From NCBI GenBank assembly GCA_903813345.2, contig CAIIXF020000001.1, positions 8,437,098-8,501,097 of the forward strand: 64,000 bases of DNA, written 5' to 3'. The position numbers and the translations under genes were made by a program. The notes beneath the pieces were generated by a model. The model had not been told where the DNA came from and did not search any database. It saw only the letters and a program-made list of their open reading frames with translations. This stretch comes from Owenia fusiformis (taxonomy: Eukaryota > Annelida > Polychaeta > Sabellida > Oweniidae). Below, one piece after another: positions 49,124-61,200 of this stretch; positions within the stretch are counted from its first letter, which is position 1; every line of letters begins with the position of its first letter.

Positions 49124-49208
49124 GCCCTTATACACGCCTAACCATCGACAAGGTACAGTCACGTGACAGTGACAAAATATGCCGTAGTACACTTTTGATG
49201 TACAATGT
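49124..49208. repeat. Left arm of a 3.4-kb inverted pair, with a GTCACGTGAC site
   Basis: About 82 bases (CTTATACACGCCTAACCATC ... GTACACTTTTGATGTAC) are repeated in inverted orientation at 52408-52490 with very few differences. The arm contains GTCACGTGAC, the consensus of MiT/TFE 'CLEAR' and USF-type bHLH sites. Read on the minus strand it is followed by GTGTATAAGGG, TATA-like. Confidence 0.8.
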
Positions 49209-49854
49209 CATTTCCGCCATTTTATATCGCCATTTTCTAGAATGAGGAAGCGAGGTAAGAACTAGCATTGATTTGATCAATATTGTGTCAGTTCATCATC
49301 AGGCAGTTGTTGCATTCGATTTGTAATTAAATTGCAAATATGCATATCTACTTCAAATGATCCTCAGCAACTTCAATATCTTGTTATAGATCTACCCAGT
49401 ACGTCAGGGATCTCTAAATCTTGACTGAATTTCGCAAAATTCTCTCTAATTTTTGTTTTGCTATGCAAATAACAGCCAAACTACGACTAACACAACTTAA
49501 GATAAGTATACAAATATACATCCAGAGTTAATGCAAAACCGCTTTTTACTTTGGATGCTACTACGAAAAACAGATAATGTATGTTGTCAACTCGAATGTA
49601 TGTTGTCACATTGGCCTTACAGATCTCAATTCACAGTTAATTTTACATGAATGAAATGCTATAATGTACGTGTAATAGAAGGAACATATTTGATAATAAA
49701 GTAATAATTTATAATAATAGGGCTGGCATATCGAAAAATTTACTCTAATATTTTGTCCGTTAATCAATAAAATTGTCATTGATATGATTAAATTTCAATG
49801 TTACTAATATTTTTTTAGTATTCCATAACCCTGGCTTTTGAACTTCTGCACTTT

Positions 49855-50459
49855 CCCCCCTAGGCAGACATATACCAATTTCTCCATAGTATGTGTCATA
49901 TATCATATTTAAGCTTATCCAAAGTTACATTGATTTGCCAAATATGATGGTTCAAATGGTAAAAAGTAACAGGCATTTCAAAAATTAGCGTTTTGCCAAA
50001 AAGTTCATTTCAGTATCCTGGAAACAGCCCTGACCTGAATTTGACAGAAAATATGGATGCTATTCTCGAAGATAATATATGGATATCGAGTTCTAAAAAG
50101 ATGACGTTTAGGGTAGATACTCCAAGGAAACTCTTCTTATGCCTTAAAAAGGTTTTATGAAGATTACAAAACGCCATATCCCTATTTGAAGCCAGTTTAA
50201 GATCATATATGGAAAGTATTGCTGCTGTTAACATGGCGGCTAAGGAGACATACCGACTATTGTTTTGGTGTAAAACTGACTTTAATTTTGTCCAAACACT
50301 AACTTTTGAAATTTCTGTAACTTTTTCCATTTGTGAGTTGAACCATGATACTCGGCAAATTAATGTAACTTTGGATGAGCTTTAAAATGATATACGACAC
50401 ATACATGGAGACATTGGTATATGTCTGCCTATGGGGGCCCATAATTTCGGGACACCCTG
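49855..50459. mobile_element. Mariner-like MITE, diverged third copy
   Basis: CCTAGGCAGACATATACCAA at the left and TATATGTCTGCC ... TTTCGGGACACCCTG plus TA at the right match the 16256-16905 element with many substitutions; the left terminal CAGGGTGTCCC is lost. Confidence 0.8.
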
Positions 50460-50740
50460 TAGCATAAAGTCATCTTGGATTAGCTAGTAAAGATCTCTCC
50501 ATGAACTCCTTAAGATTATTAAAATTCATAAAAGTGCAACTAAACATAACGTAACGTACCGACGTCGAGTGGTTAAAGAGGTCGGAAGAAAACACGCCGT
50601 GGTCACATATTAATCACCATATTAATACTTTCATAAAATAAAATAGCATTCAACGAAAAAATCACTTTTACCTGTTTATCTGTACTAGGGATACAGGAGC
50701 ATGTTCGTTGAACATCACTTGTAACGCATAAAACCCTTAA

Positions 50741-51941
50741 CAGGGTTCGTACACATTTTTCAAAATGAATTTCCCTGACATTTCCATAAAATAAATAAAA
50801 TTTCCAGATCTAGTTATCCTTGCACGGCCTCTAAAAAGTCTCTTACAACTGTATTATTTAAAAGACCAGACTAAAAACATTGTGAAACATTTTGGGTTTA
50901 TCCTTTAGTACCATTTCTCATGACTCAACTTTACTTCTACAGGCCGTTATTCACCAATTTATTCCTGATACATTATATTCTTAATTTTACATATTTACGA
51001 AGTTTAACATACATATACAGGGACAAAGTCAGCAAGTGTCAAGGGGGTTCATTTTTGGGGGTTTGCATCACTGCAAGTGAAGGACAAACAAAAGGGGGGT
51101 ACGGGGGTTCACCCCCAGAAATTTTTCAAAATTGACAATTGTATATGGTGCATCCTAAGCATTTCAAACTATAATTTGTTGATGTTTTGTAATGAATCCA
51201 AATAAAAACTGAAACTTAAAAATGTTGATCTAAAGAAAAATAGCAACTCCTACCTAATGAAACATATTTATCGAATACTATCATTGTGAACATGATATGA
51301 AAAATGGCAAGTGTCTTCTTGAGCAGAGGCAGCAACAAAAGCATTGGGATATAAAATTTTAACCAAATCTGTCAACTGATATTTGAGATAGATAAATAGA
51401 CTGAATACTAATGGACTGTCGAACAGACAGCTCCTTAATATGAATACAATTTTAAACTGAAAAGAGTTTTTCACCTCCCACCCCCCTCAGATTAACCCCT
51501 CAACAAACCATGAAACATATACCAGTAATTAACTTTGAATGGCCTTAGACTAACTTACTACAGTACATGGAAAAGCATTGTATTGAACCATCTATACATA
51601 TTCTTTATTGTTCAGTTTCAGTATAATGTTCACACTGTTCTAAACCAGATTTGATGTCATTCAATCAACCCTAATGAAAAGATTTGCAATTTGTGGAAAC
51701 AACTAAATGTTCGATTTTGGATTTCATTGATATCCTATCATAGCCTTAAATGTATTTTGCTGGAACATTATTTTTTGAACAATGATACAAAATTCCCTGA
51801 CATTTCCCTGACACATCTATTGTTTCAAAATTCCCTGACATTTTTGGCCCTTTTTGACCCAATTTTGAAATTCCCTGACATTTCCAGCACCTGGAAAAAT
51901 AAATCAACTTCCCTGACATTTCCAGGTGTGTACGAACCCTG
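50741..51941. mobile_element. 1.2-kb element with CAGGGTTCGTACACA ends
   Basis: Left CAGGGTTCGTACACA and right TGTGTACGAACCCTG are perfect complements. CTTAA (or TTAA) lies on both sides. TTCCCTGACATTTCC and variants recur about six times near the two ends as subterminal repeats. No transposase frame. Family uncertain: TTAA flanks suggest piggyBac, CAGGG-type ends and subterminal repeats suggest hAT. Confidence 0.75.
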
Positions 51942-52407
51942 CTTAATGCATTTTGAAATTAAATCATTGCAATGTTTAATATTATAACTCATGTATTTCA
52001 ATTACAGGGACAACATACACTGTGAGTTGACAACGTACATTTCTGATTTTTTAAATTATATCAAATGCATGAATGTTTATTAAATGTTCACCTGTCCTAA
52101 ACTGTGTAGTTTAGAGAAACACATTCTCATAAAAATATTCGACACTCTGAGACGTCAGGGGAGAAAATTATCAAAGGAAATGTGTAAAAAACAACATTTT
52201 TCCAACCGAAGAATCGAATGGGTAGACTAACAACGAAAAAAATCGAGCACTGCTCGAAGATCTTTTAACGTTATTAGAAAAATAAATGTCTTTGAAATCG
52301 AATGCACGCAAAATCAAACATAAAATCCTTTGTGTTCTCCTAAAATTTATTTTTGAAAACCTGCATCGAACCTACATCATGGTCTTCGCTCAAAATCAGT
52401 TAATAGT

Positions 52408-52490
52408 GACATAGTACATCAAAAGTGTACTACGGCATATTTTGTCACCTGTCACGTGACTGTACCTTGTCGATGGTTAGGCGTGTTATA
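52408..52490. repeat. Right arm of the 3.4-kb inverted pair
   Basis: Complement of 49124-49208, again with GTCACGTGAC and with GTGTTATAAGG just outside. Between the arms are two MITEs and no gene. Confidence 0.8.
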
Positions 52491-52880
52491 AGGAAAGATT
52501 TTCGCGTCTTCTCTTTTGAAGAGAGAACAACGATTTCGAGAATTGTGACTGAACTGAGCTGAAGTCATTAGGCTCAAGTCAGAATCAGAGTTGAAAACAA
52601 AAATCGCTTTTCAAACTTTTTAATCCAAACGAATGATTACTCAAGTTGCCAATTCATTGTACCACCACTACTAAATTACTATGTTCTTCCACAACTGTCT
52701 ACTTTTATATCCCTAACTTCAATCATGTCGACTGTCAACTATTGCAGTTTGGACCATAAATTAATGAGTCGATTAGCTGAAGTGAGGATTTCCCATGTTA
52801 AAAATAAGAGAATTTTCAAGAGGCTATACAAAAGTGGATGACAGTTTCACTGTTCAGTATCAAGAGAGGTAACGGACGTG

Positions 52881-53647
52881 AAGGACCAGTCTTTTTCCTA
52901 ATAGGTTTACATGTTATACCTTGACTCCATTCTCTGTATTTCAGAACATTTTCAGTTTAATCTCTCTATAACATTACAATAAATCAAAAATTGATGTCAA
53001 ATTTGATGAATTTAAAAAAATAGTAGAACCCATGTAAACCAATGGGAAATGGTTGGGTTGCCAAATGTCATATGAGAAAACATTCATCCATCCAATTGCT
53101 CTCAAAAATGGAATTTAAATAGACAACTGAATTTGGTAACTTTGTCTACAACAAAAAATTGATTTGTTTCTCAGGGTTTAACAGAGTTATGAGTTTCAAA
53201 GTCAAAATTATTTCTCAATAAACCTCTCATTAAAATAACACAGGGGGTCAAAAATAAGTTGTCAAAAATACTTTGATGCTCTGTATCGTTAATTCTCACG
53301 AAAGCATTACACTAAGCATGCAGAAAGTAAAACAATTCAATTGTCTATTCAGAAATTATTTTTGATATATGTTTTACTGAATAGATATCCAAAAATCTGA
53401 TTTGCCTCAAATCCACCTTTTCCCATTGGTTAACATGGGTTCTACCACTTTCTTAAAATTACTCAACTTTGACATCAATTTTTGACCTTTTGTAATAGAG
53501 AGATTAAATTGGAAATTTCCTGAAATTATAGAGAATAGAGTCAAGGTACATATCCATTTGCATTATCTGTTTAGTTCGGGCTTAGAAAATAGAGTTCAAA
53601 CATATAGGGTTTAAAATGCAAACCTATGAATAAAAAGACTGGTCCTT
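52881..53647. mobile_element. Foldback element with AAGGACCAGTCTTTTT ends
   Basis: AAGGACCAGTCTTTTTCCTA at 52881 pairs with AAAAAGACTGGTCCTT ending 53647. Inner pairing includes TTGACTCCATTCTCT against AGAGAATAGAGTCAA and AGAACCCATGTAAACCAATG against CATTGGTTAACATGGGTTCT. No coding capacity. Confidence 0.8.
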
Positions 53648-55978
53648 AACCTTTTTTGAGGAGTATATGTTAAATGCTTTGATATTTGGACTATATCAGG
53701 CATATATGACATGGAAACTCTGGAGTATGATCATTTGTTCATATACCATGCGAAAGCACAACAATTCAATGATGGGATTTTAGTGGGGTGAGATAACCGA
53801 TATGTGGTGATGGGGTAACGTTATGAGAGTTTATAATTGAGAGCAAAGATGACCAGTTACTGTACATGTGTATTGAAAACTAACATGACTTACAGTATCA
53901 TACATTTCCCAATTACCTTTCCTTAGCGGTGGAAAATATTGTTGAACTGTGATGCCCAGACAAGATATATGAACAAACATAAACCTGATTTGGTAACATC
54001 AACTATAAAGTGGTTTAATTCGATGAAAGGTAAAAATATCGAATTCCACAACATCTGTCCTCCATCTTAGATGCGAAGGTTACAGCCGTTACCTTCACTG
54101 AATACTGACCAGTGATTTTACAAAATGTGAAATATACAAATTTTAGGGGATAGTACCTAAACAATATTGGAAGCTATGGGCTATCAAACCATCATGGTTT
54201 GGAAATGGTGATAGAAAATCGACCACTCCTTTATTCCGTCCAAGATTGTTTGTAACCAACATCCCTAATTTCAACACTAGAGTACAGGGAGGCAATGTCG
54301 TCCATGCCCGGCGTCCATGTAGGTAATTTTCGGAAACTCATTCGTCATTGCAGTCATTTGTCCGTCATTGCCTCCCTATCCTCTAAATTGACTGTCTATG
54401 GACTTTGTGTCCTGGTTCCAAAGCCTATATGCCATGATACGCTCAAGTACATAGTAACTATTTGATATACAATATAATCAAATCATCCATTGAATGACAT
54501 CAGCCTGTTCTCATTTTAGCGAGATATTTTTTGAACTGATCTGAACCTGAGAAAATTATGAAATATTGTTCACAAATTATCCTTCTACTCACATCTTCTG
54601 CATCTTTCGGACCCCTACGTTTACCCCAAGATATACTTCCAACTATCCGCTTTCTTTTTTTACCCAACATTTTAGTATTTATTCTTAATAGACATCATAA
54701 TTGAAGAAAATTTATGAAAATGATAAAATTTGTTGTCGATTTGCAGTCTCCATTTTTCGTGACGTGTGAGGTCAAATAAAATTACATGAAACCAGTTCCG
54801 AATCATACATACATCTTAGTCAAAGTTCATATTCCACCAAACAAATGGCTAACAGACATAACAAGATAAACCACGGTGAACCGTTCTAACAAACTATTAA
54901 GGGTTCATTTAAAATAATTTCATCAAAATATTTTTGGGAAGTGAACCTTGTAGATCCCCTTTGAGTCACAATATCAGCTGCCTTGGATCCACATTGGAAT
55001 TTAGGGACCTGTCATTGTTGAGAGCATTATTGACTGTTTTTCAATAAAATAGTAGAGTCTAGATGTTTTCAAATAAAATTTTTAATTTTCTAAAATAAAC
55101 CATGTGCAAACATTTGATGCATTGTATAAAAACTCTTTATGATATCCATGGGCTCTATCAGGTTGGTAGTCATTTGAAGTCCATGGTGATATCCAACAAT
55201 GAACAAACTATTGAAAATGAAACAATGATATCGCTTGAATGTTAAAACCGGGGTAAAAACCTCATAAGACAAAAAATTACTCTGTTGATGGTAAAGTGGT
55301 CATTAAAAAAGAATCATTTGACTGCAATTGCAATACCATTAATGAGTGAATATGTTTTTGTTAAGAAAAAAGAATACTACAATCATGTAGTATGTAAAAT
55401 TCTTAATGTTAGGTCACTGAAGGTCATTCTGAAATTACTGTCATGTTTGAAGCTTGGTTATCTTCTGAAAGTTGGATATAGTCAAAGCTGGGATCAGTAT
55501 GTTTGTTAATTAAAGTCTTAAGGTAGGCATGTTGGGCATCTGGTTCAATTCAATCAACCACACAATTCATTCTACTCTGCCTACCTTGATCTTCGCACCT
55601 GGGTAGCCTAAACCCAAACTTGAATCAACCTTCATTCAATACAATGAACAAACAAAACATCAATTTTTTTTTCATTTTCATTATTTTATTGGATATTATT
55701 TCACAGGGCATTCAAAAATCTCCAATTTGTTAATTCATATAAAATTATATACTAGGCCTAGTCTATACAACTAGCTGTAAATAAAATAATTTGAAATTTC
55801 CCCACCTTGGAATCAATATTTTGGTATCATTCACATATATTTCGCCAATGTACTTGAGGGTGTAACTGTGTATGGTGTATTTGTAACAATAGCAAGGATC
55901 AAGAGACAATGTTACAATTACTTATTTAAAAAGCCCAAATGCAGTAGTTTGAATCTTTTAAACATGCTAATGTTAAAC

Positions 55979-56610
55979 AAGGCATTTACCATGACAAAAT
56001 GTCACCACCTAGTTGCCCACAATATTATGTTAAGTCAGATTTGAATTTCTGAGAACTTGTAGATGATTTTGAAAAATTAATTGGTCAATTTGAAGCAAGT
56101 TGAAAAAATGTTTGACCTTGCGAAGATCATTGAAGGTCAAATCTTTTTTGACCCTGAGAATGTCATCAAAGGTCAAATCTATAGTCAGATTTGAACTGTT
56201 GAGAACTTGTAGATGGTTTTGAAAAAACAAAATTAGTCAATTTGTTTCAATTTGACATTTTGACCTTTTTTGACCTTGAAAAGGTCAAATCTCAAGTCAG
56301 ATTTGAACTTCTGATAACTTGTAGATGATTTTGAAAAAAAATTGGCCAATTTGAAGCAAGTTGAAAAAATACCTTTTTAGCCCTTTTTGACCTTGAAAAG
56401 GTCATTGAAGGTCAAATCTTAAATATAAAGTCAGATTTGAACTTCTGAAAACATGTACATGATTTAAAAAAAATTGAAGTCAGTCTAAACAGTATTTGTT
56501 AAGTTATTGGAAGTTGTAAGAATTTGTTACAGATGCCGATCACCAACCACCAACCGCCAACCTCCAACTGGAGACCATAACAATATGTCACCACTTTTTG
56601 GTGGTGACAT
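55979..56610. repeat. Dispersed repeat expanded by internal tandem units, copy 2
   Basis: It begins AAGGCATTTACCATGACAAA with ATGTCACCACC, contains four degenerate tandem units of about 110-150 bases (56033-56480; AAGTCAGATTTGAACTTCTG ... AACTTGTAGATGATTTTGAA ... GGTCAAATC), and ends with TTTGTTACAGATGCCGATCA and a perfect hairpin TATGTCACCAC-TTTTT-GTGGTGACATA at 56584-56610. The minus-strand 66-codon frame is the repeat. Confidence 0.7.
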
Positions 56611-57590
56611 AACAAACTGAATTTTGAATTAAAATAATGTTAATTCCATAACTGGCAGTGGTATATTGAAAGTATACTTGCCAATATAGCCAAACAAACA
56701 TATTACAGTCACACCTAATGTATTGAACACCTCTCTCTAGTGAGCACTTATCACTAGTGGACACCCTTGCTCTGCACAAAGTCTACTGACTTCTGCATAA
56801 ATTACCCTCTCTGTAATAAACACATACCTACAGAGAACATTTTTTGTGGCCCCATAGATGTTCAGTATTCACAGGTTTTACTGTATTTAAATTTGTCAAC
56901 ATGGTCATGGTCCATACATTTTCAATAGTTATCTTGGAATTTCCTTGCTATAAAGAACACATGTTGGTTGATATGACAAATAAAGAAATCAATTTTAACC
57001 GTGAGTTATAAGGATGTCAAATGTCATTAAACAATAAGACAGTTGGTTTTGGGACTCTGAAAAATGTTCCTCTCACAGAGGTATTCCACTGGAGGTGTGC
57101 TACTTCACTGGTTTCACTGTATTTGTTTATGATATTCATAGGCTATGCCTTCCTATTCAATTGATGTGGGGTTTTTACCATGCAAGAAACTTCAATGTAT
57201 GTGACAGTTTATAATTTCCAGTATGCCATTTAAAGGGCCAACAAGAAATCACAACATATTTTGAAGCATAAATTTTTTTTTATAATCTGTTTTATTTCAT
57301 TATATACAAGTACAAATAGTTTCTGATATAAGTGACCAATCGCTATGGAAGGATAGCATTATAGGTTCACTTTAAGCATAAAATTGACTATAGTATTTTT
57401 CACATTATTGACAATGTTAAATAAATGAATGTGTAAAGAATCAAATGCAGAATATTGGGCAAAACTGAGATCTGAACATACATATAATATACAGTAAAAC
57501 AGGTGTATGTAAATATATTTCTAAATTGAACATCTCAAATGTAGCAGACTTTCAATCTTATTTTTGGATATTTCGTTGACTCCTTATAGG

Positions 57591-57701
57591 CAGGGGCGAA
57601 GGAATAATGTACGCAGATATGCAAATTATAATAAAGAAAATTTAACACATTTCCTTATACTTATTTGTGTAGGGTTGAATTTACACCTTTCTACGCCCCT
57701 G
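57591..57701. mobile_element. Short hAT-like MITE
   Basis: CAGGGGCGAAGGAAT at the left and TCTACGCCCCTG at the right, with TATAGG directly repeated on both sides (57585-57590 and 57702-57707). Confidence 0.65.
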
Positions 57702-58243
57702 TATAGGTAGTCATCATCAAAAATAGGCCAGATTTAGCTGTATTGTAAATGGCATAGTAATTTGGGAAAACGTATACCACATTGGCAATAAAATAAAGCA
57801 TCAATTTCCATGAATGAAAACTGAGTTTACTAAAACCCTAGGAAATCAAATGAGAACAGAAAAAGATTAAGAATAAACAAAATGATCTGTCTATACATCA
57901 TACCTTTATAATAAATGGCATTAGTAAATATTGACCACACACGTTTAACCTAACTGGCCATTTGGTTTGTGCTCATTGCACACTGTATGAGATAAAACCC
58001 TGCAATGACTCTCAATATTTATAGTATCACTTGAAATGCGTTTTAATCAATTACTTTGATTTCAATAGCAGCTCGATGATGCATAAAATGCAGTGAGACA
58101 CTATTTAAACAAAATGTACAATATCTGCAATACAGTGTGTATATTGTTCCATTCTTGTCTATTATTGCAGTCTCGCTATATGTAGTCGTATTAATATAAA
58201 CTGAGCAGATGAGCGTGTATCATCATCATTTAAGTGCATAATA

Positions 58244-61200
58244 CTACCTCCTTCCATCGTATTGATTTCTATGTTGTGATTCATTATTATATGATCCCCT
58301 GGCCATTTCATCTGGCTTTTGTAATAAGGGTCCTTGGGGTCCATTTCTGGGATTATTTGAAATATTTTGGTTTTCTATAGTTTCATTGTCATCTTTTCCT
58401 CCACCTAGACCATATGCATGTAAACTGGAATAGTCTGTGTGGTAAATGTCACTGTTCATACTGTTTTCCATGTTGTCTGGGGGTGGCATATTACCTTGGG
58501 GACCCCCTGGTCGACCTTGGCTCATGTGAGTATTGTTGGGAGGACCATCACCTGGAACATTTCCAACATTATATAAATGCAACATAAATTCATTTATTTA
58601 TTTTCAGTGGCCAGGCTTATACCATTTTTTATATCTCCGACATATTCCCCACTCTTTGATAGCAATGACTAATAAAAATGACAATTTCTCTGGGAATATT
58701 AAATAAACAATATGTAATAATACATTTTTTACTATTAAAACCTCTAAAAGAATGAAGAATTTGTCAATTTTCTAAAAAATTACAGAAATCATGTGTGTAC
58801 TTTTCAACAAAATCAAGAGACTGGAACTGTATTCAGTAGATTCAAGATATTGGAAAATCAACATCTCCCAAAGGGTCCAAATTTGGTACGGTCATAACTT
58901 ATGATTCTTAGAAAACCATAAGTTACGACTGTTCCAAAAACAGACCCCAGAGTAGTAAATCCAGCTGATTCCACCGATCAAAAGATATTTCATCAAATTA
59001 TTCTTCATTAAGCCGTTGACTGTCAAAATCTCTACACAAATATTTCCTTCTCCCGTCTCGAGTAGAAAACTTTTGCACATAAGGCATCAGCCTGTGTTGA
59101 GACCAAATAAGATAAGCAGTGTTTGAGTTAAAAAATAATATTCCATCTGAAAAAAGATGGTCATTTGGTTTAGCAGCCATCTTGAAATTTTTTTGTTTCG
59201 GTTAGATCCCTGTCTCTCTGTTTCCATGAGAAAATATTTTGGTGAAAGGGTAAAGACTTAATAGTCCACCCCTAACAGGCTAATATGTATATTTCAAAGA
59301 TGAACTACCTATATTTTGAAATATGACCGATTCACATGTATATTATTTACATACCTGAAAAGCTTGATCTGTGGGATGGATCCATTTGGAAATCCCTGGG
59401 CCTTCCTTGCTGGTCAGGTAGGTCTAATAAAGATGGGGGCGCATTCTGTTGCATATGAGGCCTGGGGCCTCTATTCATCATCTGACCACGAGGTCCATCA
59501 AAGCCATGCCGTGGACCATTGAATCTTTTCCCATCCATCCTTGGACCTCGCGGACCCATGTGACCCCTTGGCCCATCCATTCTAGGGCCTCTTGGCCCCC
59601 TGGGGCCATCCATCCTGTGCCTTGGACCTCCCATTCTTGGACCTCTTGGTCCATTTAAGTCCATATTTAAGAGGGAGGGTGGGCCACTAGGCCTTGGTCC
59701 ATCTGGTCGCATACCCATCCCTTGAGGAGGACCCTCTTGGTTACCATAGTGCATATGTATACCTTGATTACCAAACTGAGATCCATGATGATCATGGGGT
59801 GGCCCCTGGTTGGCATGAGGTGGCTCCTGGTTGCCATGGGGAGGACCTTGGTTGCCATGAGGTGGACCTTGGTTGCTATGGGGAGCCCCTTGGTTGCCAT
59901 GAGGGGGGCCTTGGTTGCTATGAGGGGGCCCCTGGTTGCCATGTGTTGGACCTTGGTTACTATGAGGGGGACCATGAGGACCTCCTTGGCCTCCATGTTG
60001 ATCCCCCATTTGCTTTTGGGGTGATCCTTGCTGAGAAACACCAGGATCCTGATCTCCAGGCAAGCCGTCACCAGCTTTATCAAATCCTTTTTCCCAAGCC
60101 TGTTCAAAACTTTTTGGGACAGGTTTGGCATATGGCACTTTACGCATATTTTGATAGTAAGGCCTAACACTTGGATTTCTCCTTTGAGATGAATCATACT
60201 CATGTACATTAGTGCCGCCTAATCCTGGTATGCCGGGCCCATTTTCTTCAGGTTCTAAAAAATATAATCAATGACATAACGTTTATAAAATTTACAAGTT
60301 AAACATAAAAATGACAAAGGACTCTACGAAGTATAATCTCTGTATAAGACAAAAATTCTCTTTATAAAATACAAACTGATACCTAGGAAGCTAGTTTGCA
60401 AATTAACCCAGCATTGACTCTCTGCACACCAAAATTATTTCAATACTTATCAACACCAATCATGCTTACCATCTTTCTTTAGGTGATCAGGTACACCAAA
60501 TTCCAATCCCATTCCTGGTAGATCACTTGCCCCAGTTGTTGAGGTTCTTCCATCTGAAAGTAATATACAGTTATGAATCATAAACTCAAATGTTAGCCCC
60601 GGATCAGAGGAAATGGTCTCCGACCCAGCTGAATTTCTCAGCATGATTAAGAAAAACATGACAACTGCTCCATAGTTCAGTTAGTTCAACTTGAAGTGAT
60701 AGGTTTGAAATCCTTATGGTCCATAGTTCAATTTGAAGTGATAGGTTTGAAATCCTTATGGTCCATAGTTCAATTTGAAGTGATAGGTTTGAAATCCTTA
60801 TGGTCCATAGTTCAATTTGAAGTGATAGGTTTGAAATCCTTATGGTCCATAGTTCAATTTGAAGCGATAGGTTTGAAATCCTTAACATTCATATTTCAAT
60901 TTGAAGTGATAGGTTTGAAATACTTAACGTCCATAGTTCAATTTGAAGTGATAGGTTTGAAATCCTTATGGTCCATAGTTCAATTTGAAGTGATAGGTTT
61001 GAAATCCATACAGTCCATAGTTCAATTTGAAGTGATAGGTTTGAAATGCAATGATGATTACAAACACCTTACCTAGATCCATCATGTCCTCGGAGACACC
61101 TGGTGGGAGTTTATTCAGGTTATATTTGTCCAACATTTTGTCACCAGGTGGATTTCTGGACCAGAATTTCCTGAAGCAATTACAAATGTATTTAAGAGGA

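Larger units (their letters stand above)
53648..58243. other. Intergenic between repeats and WDR33, no gene seen
   Basis: AT-rich. Short inverted pair AGGGAGGCAATG / CATTGCCTCCCT at 54288 and 54361. The part next to 58243 should be the WDR33 3' UTR; TTTATT (AATAAA on the minus strand) occurs near 57294. Confidence 0.45.

Noticed and set aside
48944-49192. 82-codon minus-strand frame near the CACGTG arm as MFSD14 exon 1
   Set aside because: No lysine-rich N-terminus and no donor in the needed phase; hydrophobic content is AT-driven.
59449-60209. Several long frames opposite or offset to the WDR33 tail exon
   Set aside because: Low-complexity Pro/Gly/His coding sequence leaves other frames open; only one frame joins the neighbouring exons in phase.
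60669-61050. CRISPR-like array
   Set aside because: The units are contiguous with no variable spacers, in an animal intron.
60696-61076. 126-codon plus-strand and 94-codon minus-strand repeat proteins
   Set aside because: The 42-bp intronic array is open on both strands; no start context and inside a WDR33 intron.
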